Position numbers and translations under genes: made by a program. This document shows, piece after piece, positions 34,980 to 40,484 of a stretch of DNA of 40,484 nucleotides. The notes beneath the pieces were generated by a model. That model was given only the letters and a program-made list of their open reading frames with translations, did no database searches and was not told where the DNA came from. Each line of letters begins with the position of its first letter. Position 1 is the first letter of the stretch. This stretch comes from Candidatus Poseidoniales archaeon. GTDB taxonomy: Archaea; Thermoplasmatota; Poseidoniia; Poseidoniales; Thalassarchaeaceae. The stretch is from contig JAPKFG010000004.1 of assembly GCA_028821675.1 (NCBI GenBank), positions 1-40,484 of the forward strand, read 5' to 3'.

Positions 34980-37039
34980 CCTTCAATTCGCAGATTTCGA
35001 CCACATCCGCCGCATGGAATTCGCACCGGGCGTTCGGTTGTTTCAACTGGGTTAGATGTATTACAAGCGGGGCAATCCACAGTTGGAATATCTCTCGACA
35101 ATGCTTTTTCATAATCCTCTGAAAGAGACTCATCTCCAAGTACCCAATCGTTCTCATGTCGTGGGGAGATAATGGCCAAGGGCATCATCAGTACTGCGCA
35201 TGCGGTGGCGATTCCCATGACGAATGTTGGGGGTAAAGCGGAAAGTGCGTACACATAACTCATCATTCCTGTAAAGGCAATTGAAGAGATCCCCACAATC
35301 CATCTTGAACGATTTACTGTCAATCGAAGTCCCATTACAATTCCAGATACAAGCAACAATATTGTGGAAAGCAAGGTCACGAATGGGGAAAAAAGCGCAC
35401 TTCCAGCCACTGCATATTCGACCTCAAATTTGTCATTGTCTGAAATCCCATCAATCTCGATTGTGACTACTTCTGCTAAACCGACTCGATAGTGCGTCAC
35501 AGTCATGTCTGCTGGAATATCTTCCTTCATGACACTATACAGTCCAGAAAACGCACTCGTGGTCAGTTTGACATTCAAATCTACTGAGGGATCCCCATTC
35601 ATCGTCCAAATTCCATTTCCGAGTTGGGGTCTAATGAAATCGGAAATGAGCATAAGTCGCTCTTGTCCAGTCAATGCTAGGACAACATCAATTCGGATTC
35701 GCATTGGTGCATCATCAATCCCTGTGACCCCCATGAGGTCAATCATGACCTCGGGATTCATATCGAACAAATCGGCCTCAAACAAACCATCAGGGTTGAG
35801 TGCTAAACCCGTATTTCCCAAGAACAACTCAAGATTTCGTGTACTACTGTCAATGTGAGTCAATAGTGCTTCTTTTTCCACGTCATCGACTTTGCCGTTT
35901 TCTCTCAGAGTAGAGGCCCCTGTGAATCCTTGAATCTGGGTGAATAAATGATCTGAGGGCAACGAGGAATTGCCAATGTTGTCCATCCCCCAACGCAACC
36001 AGGATGCCATGGAACCTTCAATTTCCAATTCAACAGTACGCGTAATGTGTGTTCCATCATATTTCACATCAATGTCGACATCCAATCGACTGCTAACCGC
36101 TCTTGCCGGTTCCCCGAAGTGATAACTTTGGGTTCCTCCTCCGTCTTCAAATGTGATTTCATGATTTCTTCCGGTTGTTATGGGTATGTCGCCTCCATTC
36201 AACCAAATAGACAGATTAATCTGATAATTTCCATCTGATGGATTTGACCCTGGATTCCAGACAAACGGAACTTCGACGCCTCCAGATACGATGCTCGGTG
36301 AACGAACATCTGAAATGACGATGCCACCAATTTTGAACTCAAATTCTTCCAATGAAGACCACATTCGTTCGCCAAAGCCCGATTTCAAAATCACGGGGAA
36401 GAAGACCTCTTCTCCGACCACCAATGCATTCGGCATTTCGATTGTTACCAACGGAAGGGTTGCACGTAAGGCACTCCCCGTATCCTCGCCCCACATGAAC
36501 CGAATAGATGACTGATCACCCGGTTGTGTGAACATGACACTCCTCACCGCAAAAGTCACCTCAATTACATCGTTCATACTGATTGCAACCTGAGGAATTT
36601 CGATGTCTATTCCGACAAGATCCGATCCGGACATGAATGCCCCCGGTGTGCCACTTTCTGCTGTGTAGAGATTATTTCCAATCAACACATCAACGGTTGC
36701 ATTGGCATACATTCCTGCCGCATTCTCGACTTCATAGGCGATGTTGAATCTCCACGTAGACTCTGGCATCGTCGCACTTTCTTTCCATACAATGCTCCAT
36801 TTTGCAATCTCTTCAACGCCTTGTACAGATTGGCCGACTTCCTTTTCGTTGATTCCGACCAATTCATTCTCAAACGGCGTCATCGTCGCATTGTTGTTCT
36901 CCCCTATGAGAAAGAGTTCGAACTCACTTGGACCACAGCATACGATTTCAGCCGTTGCAGAAGGTACACTGAGTGGAATCATGGCCGCTAGTAACAGAAT
37001 CATGAGCCCGAAAGCACTGCGAGACTGGCCAGCCTGCAT
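34976..37039 (-). CDS. Exported multi-TM surface protein with C-terminal cytoplasmic zinc ribbon
   Basis: Signal 'FGLMILLLAAMIPLSVPSATA'; ectodomain; TM helices 'LFSPFVTLLSTILLLVSGIVMGL' etc.; C-terminal 'CPACNTSNPVETTERPVRIPCGGCGRNLRIEG'. Confidence 0.8.
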   Translation of the reverse strand: MQAGQSRSAFGLMILLLAAMIPLSVPSATAEIVCCGPSEFELFLIGENNNATMTPFENELVGINEKEVGQSVQGVEEIAKWSIVWKESATMPESTWRFNIAYEVENAAGMYANATVDVLIGNNLYTAESGTPGAFMSGSDLVGIDIEIPQVAISMNDVIEVTFAVRSVMFTQPGDQSSIRFMWGEDTGSALRATLPLVTIEMPNALVVGEEVFFPVILKSGFGERMWSSLEEFEFKIGGIVISDVRSPSIVSGGVEVPFVWNPGSNPSDGNYQINLSIWLNGGDIPITTGRNHEITFEDGGGTQSYHFGEPARAVSSRLDVDIDVKYDGTHITRTVELEIEGSMASWLRWGMDNIGNSSLPSDHLFTQIQGFTGASTLRENGKVDDVEKEALLTHIDSSTRNLELFLGNTGLALNPDGLFEADLFDMNPEVMIDLMGVTGIDDAPMRIRIDVVLALTGQERLMLISDFIRPQLGNGIWTMNGDPSVDLNVKLTTSAFSGLYSVMKEDIPADMTVTHYRVGLAEVVTIEIDGISDNDKFEVEYAVAGSALFSPFVTLLSTILLLVSGIVMGLRLTVNRSRWIVGISSIAFTGMMSYVYALSALPPTFVMGIATACAVLMMPLAIISPRHENDWVLGDESLSEDYEKALSRDIPTVDCPACNTSNPVETTERPVRIPCGGCGRNLRIEG

Positions 37040-37075
37040 GGCAGGGCGACCGTGAGATTCGACTTGAACTTCACG

Positions 37076-37089
37076 TACGCGCGCGCGTA
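37076..37089. repeat. 14-bp perfect palindrome TACGCGCGCGCGTA
   Basis: Read directly; between the gltX stop (37094) and the surface gene start (37039), both minus strand. Confidence 0.8.
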
Positions 37090-37093
37090 GGAT

Positions 37094-38818
37094 TTAACCA
37101 TGCAATCGAACGAGACGTCGGGCCCCGTTTTCTTCAATGCCCTCAAGAATCGCGAAACCCATCCGTTCAAGTTGGACAACGGTTCCATCAGGGAATTCAT
37201 TCACCTCTAGCAATCCTTTCGCCGACACCAGTTCACCATCTTCTTCAAGCAATAAAACAGCAGGCTGTGCCATATTTGTTGGAATCCAATGGACGATGGG
37301 TGTGTTGTCTTGACGGGCGATTTGCAACACTTCCCCTTCGCCTTTGTCGTTCAGTTGAATGTCCGCGAAATCTTTCAAACGAATTTTGTTTGTACTGAAA
37401 TCATCCGCAGCGATGTTCACTTCTAATACGTCGGAATCCAATGTCCATGTCCGAACGCCTTTATCTGGATGTTCCGGGTGAATAGGTAGGGTTACATTTG
37501 CTGGAACATCGACATCAGTTGTCTTGAGCACGATGGTTCGTGGTGCGCGAACAAATGACAACCGAGGAGCTTCCGCATCGACAGCCTTTGCGTTCAGACT
37601 GTTCAGTGTCGCCATGGGAACCGCGATATCCTTCTGAGTCAATCCGAGATCAATCCAGAACTTCCGCATAGCCTTGGCATCATACCCCCTACGTCGCAAC
37701 GCTCTGAGCGTTGGCAATCTAGGGTCATCCCAACCCGAGTATTGCCCATTTGCAATGTCTGATTTCATCTGAGACGTACTGAAACTACCGAACTCATGCA
37801 CTTTGACACGCCCCCAGTACATTGTTTCAGGATAGGTCCAACCGAACTTTTCATACAGCAAGGTCTGCTTTCGTGTCGAGTCCATCAAGTCCTTTCCTCG
37901 GACGATATGGGTCACTCCTTGGAGGTGATCCTCCACAGCACTTTGGAAATCAAGCAATGGCCAGACTTTGTATCTGTCACCGACCAATGGATGATTGGCG
38001 TGTTGAATTCGTAAAGCCGGCCAATCTCGAAGAGCCGGATTTGGCAATGTCATATCGGTCTTGATTCGAACTACAGCGCCACCGGGCTGAATGGTACCAT
38101 CATTCATCTGGGCCCACAAGTCGATGTTCTCTTCCGTTGATCGATTTCGACAGGAACATTCAGTTTTTGAGATTCTGAATTCTTTGAACGCATCACTAGA
38201 GCATTGGCATACATAGGCATGATTTTCAGACAAGGCCTTGGTTGCATATTCGAGGTAGACCTCCATTCTGTCAGAGGCTCTGAGTATCCGATCTGGAGCC
38301 CGCCCTGACAGCCAGGTGAAATCTTCTTCAATCAGGGCATAAGCTTCCGGGTCGGGTCGTTTTACCACAGCGTCAGTGTCGTCAAATCGAAGAATGACTT
38401 CACCATCATACATTCGGGCTAATTCAGCGTTGATGACGACTCCCCTCGCGTGACCAAATGATAGTGGCCCATTGGGATTGGGTGCAAACCGAAGAACGAC
38501 TTTCCCCACCTCAGCATTTGGCAAGGGGGGTAGGCCCTCTCGTCGTTCCTTGACCTTCTTCTCTAATACATCGGGAGATTCATCTTCTAGAATCGTGCGA
38601 ATATACTCCAATCCTTTCTCTACAGCCAATGAATTGGCTTCAGCAACTTGACTGGCAATGAATCCAGTCAACTCTTGTGCCCGAGAGCGCAAATCAGGAT
38701 TTTCCCCCATCACTCTCCCCATGACAGAGCCGACCTGACCCTGTCCATCATACTCGAGTGCGTTCTGTAGAGCGTACTTGCGCAGTAGTGCAACCACCTC
38801 CGGCTCGAGTTCGCCCAT
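37094..38818 (-). CDS. gltX: Glutamyl-tRNA synthetase, archaeal/eukaryotic type
   Basis: 'VLRFAPNPNGPLSFGHARGVVINAELARMYDGEVILRFDDTD', 'FGSFSTSQMKSDIANGQYSGWDDPRLPTLRALRRRGY'. Confidence 0.95.
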   Translation of the reverse strand: MGELEPEVVALLRKYALQNALEYDGQGQVGSVMGRVMGENPDLRSRAQELTGFIASQVAEANSLAVEKGLEYIRTILEDESPDVLEKKVKERREGLPPLPNAEVGKVVLRFAPNPNGPLSFGHARGVVINAELARMYDGEVILRFDDTDAVVKRPDPEAYALIEEDFTWLSGRAPDRILRASDRMEVYLEYATKALSENHAYVCQCSSDAFKEFRISKTECSCRNRSTEENIDLWAQMNDGTIQPGGAVVRIKTDMTLPNPALRDWPALRIQHANHPLVGDRYKVWPLLDFQSAVEDHLQGVTHIVRGKDLMDSTRKQTLLYEKFGWTYPETMYWGRVKVHEFGSFSTSQMKSDIANGQYSGWDDPRLPTLRALRRRGYDAKAMRKFWIDLGLTQKDIAVPMATLNSLNAKAVDAEAPRLSFVRAPRTIVLKTTDVDVPANVTLPIHPEHPDKGVRTWTLDSDVLEVNIAADDFSTNKIRLKDFADIQLNDKGEGEVLQIARQDNTPIVHWIPTNMAQPAVLLLEEDGELVSAKGLLEVNEFPDGTVVQLERMGFAILEGIEENGARRLVRLHG

Positions 38819-38826
38819 AGGGCGAA
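38810..38826. repeat. Perfect inverted repeat, 7-bp arms, 3-nt loop (TTCGCCC-ATA-GGGCGAA), overlapping the gltX start codon
   Basis: Read directly; the minus-strand ATG occupies 38818-38816, i.e. part of the loop plus the first base of one arm. Confidence 0.85.
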
Positions 38827-38859
38827 ACCGCTCATAGACCGTTTTTGAACATGCGGGGT

Positions 38860-39600
38860 TCAGAACAGGGTACGCTGCGCGTTGGGCGGGGCATTCGAAT
38901 CGACCGGCCTTAGTGGAGGTGGTTCATTGTACGCCTGTTGCCACGCATTCTTGACGGTCATCCAACCCCATCGAAGACAATCGTGTGGGACTTTACCCTC
39001 AATCAGTCTTGGTATGGCTGCAATTGTCCCTGGGTCGGAGGGGTATCCTGACCCTAAATCGATGCCAATCTCAGATGAAAGTGTGTGGACAGATTGATCG
39101 CGGGCGACCTTGGCCAGAATCGATGCTCCAGCGACCGCCAAGCAATGTAAATCAGCTCCATGTCTACTGTCCATCAACCAACCTTCCCACGGCCAATCAT
39201 TGATGCGACTGGCGACATTGTTCCCAAATCTCCCCGCATCTACATCACAAGCATCCAATTGGAGCACACCCCCTCCATCTACCTGCAATTTTCGAGCTAG
39301 GGATGCGAACAGATTGACTTCGTGATCATTGAGGTTGGTCATGGCCATTGCGCGGTCTATTTCAGCAGGTTGGGATATGTACAATTCAATTTTCCATTCG
39401 CGTTCTTCCGCCTGTTCCCGAATCCAACTATCAAGTTCTTCTCGTTTTGATTTTGAGAGCAATTTTGAATCTGTCACTCCAGCATCATGCAGTAAGGGTA
39501 GGTCCACTTCAGGTAGACAAAGTGCTCCGACAACCAAGGGACCAATCACGGGCCCTCTGCCGGCTTCATCAATCCCGATTCGCCACATACTATCCCTCAC
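38860..39600 (-). CDS. rnhB: Ribonuclease HII
   Basis: 'WRIGIDEAGRGPVIGPLVVGALCLPEVDLPLLHDAGVTDSKLLSKSKREEL', 'VDGGGVLQLDACDVDAGRFG', 'ASILAKVARDQ'. Start GTG 39600 (overlaps upstream TGA) or ATG 39588. Confidence 0.95.
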   Translation of the reverse strand: MRDSMWRIGIDEAGRGPVIGPLVVGALCLPEVDLPLLHDAGVTDSKLLSKSKREELDSWIREQAEEREWKIELYISQPAEIDRAMAMTNLNDHEVNLFASLARKLQVDGGGVLQLDACDVDAGRFGNNVASRINDWPWEGWLMDSRHGADLHCLAVAGASILAKVARDQSVHTLSSEIGIDLGSGYPSDPGTIAAIPRLIEGKVPHDCLRWGWMTVKNAWQQAYNEPPPLRPVDSNAPPNAQRTLF

Positions 39601-40484
39601 AGATCGAGATCGATATCATCATCTGTTGCATTGTTATTCGATTGTGGCACCTCTTTACGCGCATGACGAATGGTTCGACCTGTCACCGATTCGGCCGGAG
39701 ACAATGCTTCATTGGCTTCGTGGGGCTCAGATACATCGAGTAATTCTTCAGTCAAACTCTCTATCGCTTCATAGTCGGCCTTTTCATCATGATGCTCGAA
39801 AACAGTGTGGGCTGCTTCCACGACATCATCGGAAGGAGTTGGGCGTTCTTGTTTCGCTTGCGATCTCATCTGGAAAGCCAATTTGAACGCTCCTGCATCC
39901 ATTTCCGGGCTGGGGGAAATTTCTGGCATCTCGACATTCTTCTCGCTGAATTTCCCCATCCAATCACCGACCTTCTCGGGTTCTTGATGTCTTGCAGCAA
40001 TCATTTCGTCCCATTCAGAATCCCTTCTTTGACGATATACGACTGCGCGGTGCAGAACAACAGCACCCACCATGGTCACAATGATTGAGATTAGAATTTG
40101 ATTCCAGTCATTCCAGTATGACTGGACACTGTCGACAAATTCATCCCATGCACTTTCCTCTTCGATGTTCTCTGGAGGCCAATATTCGGCGAGTATTTCG
40201 TATTCAGTACGATTTGTGAAAATGATGTTGGGTTCAAGCATACTCCGTATCTCAACAGTAATTGTCGCCGTTCGATTCAATTCTTGATTGCTAGGCAATT
40301 GCATCCAGGCTCTGAAAGTCACAGTGGCGTTGGGAGCGATGTCATGGAGGATGAAATGATTGGGTGTCCATTCGCCAATCTCCCAATCACTTGAAAATGG
40401 AGGGATCAATCCATATTCGGCGAAAATATTTGTTGATAATGTGACATCCAACCCATCGTCTGCATTGCCGATGTTTCTGAGTGT
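39597..40484 (-). CDS. Surface/membrane protein with Ig/CARDB-like ectodomain, TM helix and acidic cytoplasmic tail (5' partial)
   Basis: Listed start is a TTG at 40451; the frame stays open to the window edge (TLRNIGNADDGLDVTLSTNIFAEYG...). TM 'ILISIIVTMVGAVVLHRAVVY'. Confidence 0.75.
   Translation of the reverse strand, partial: TLRNIGNADDGLDVTLSTNIFAEYGLIPPFSSDWEIGEWTPNHFILHDIAPNATVTFRAWMQLPSNQELNRTATITVEIRSMLEPNIIFTNRTEYEILAEYWPPENIEEESAWDEFVDSVQSYWNDWNQILISIIVTMVGAVVLHRAVVYRQRRDSEWDEMIAARHQEPEKVGDWMGKFSEKNVEMPEISPSPEMDAGAFKLAFQMRSQAKQERPTPSDDVVEAAHTVFEHHDEKADYEAIESLTEELLDVSEPHEANEALSPAESVTGRTIRHARKEVPQSNNNATDDDIDLDL

Noticed and set aside
37131-38818. Altered HIGH motif in GluRS (SFGHARG) as evidence of inactivation
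   Set aside because: Archaeal GluRS proteins vary in the first positions of this motif and the rest of the enzyme looks intact.
1-40484. Mobile elements, integrases, tRNA/rRNA genes, classical restriction or toxin-antitoxin loci
   Set aside because: None recognised by eye in any ORF or intergenic gap; tRNAscan/Infernal could not be run.

Overview
The window looks like a chromosomal segment of a planktonic, probably Marine Group II/Poseidoniia-like, euryarchaeon. That placement is inferred from gene content: archaeal uS15, archaeal-type GluRS, archaeosine synthase, archaeal type IV pilin-like proteins, and many secreted Asp-rich proteins. Housekeeping genes (rps15, gltX, rnhB, arcS, dnaJ, pcp, a YycJ-like MBL hydrolase, a UPF0201-like gene) are interleaved with very large exported or membrane-anchored proteins (up to about 1900 aa), a three-gene overlapping pilin-like operon, and an HTH-STAND-TPR ATPase. 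No CRISPR array, tRNA, rRNA or mobile element was recognised. The main unexplained signals are: (1) compact perfect inverted repeats, usually with a TA-containing 3-nt loop and different arm sequences, in the 5' flanks of every large exported-protein gene whose 5' end is in the window, plus rps15 and gltX; (2) all five convergent gene pairs abut or overlap at their stop codons; (3) large ectodomain proteins ending in small, distinct predicted cytoplasmic modules (EF-hand + UBA-like helix, UBA-like helix, zinc ribbon, WxWD motif); (4) a degenerate DHH/RecJ-like gene next to rps15. Everything is from reading the sequence; no database or folding program was run.
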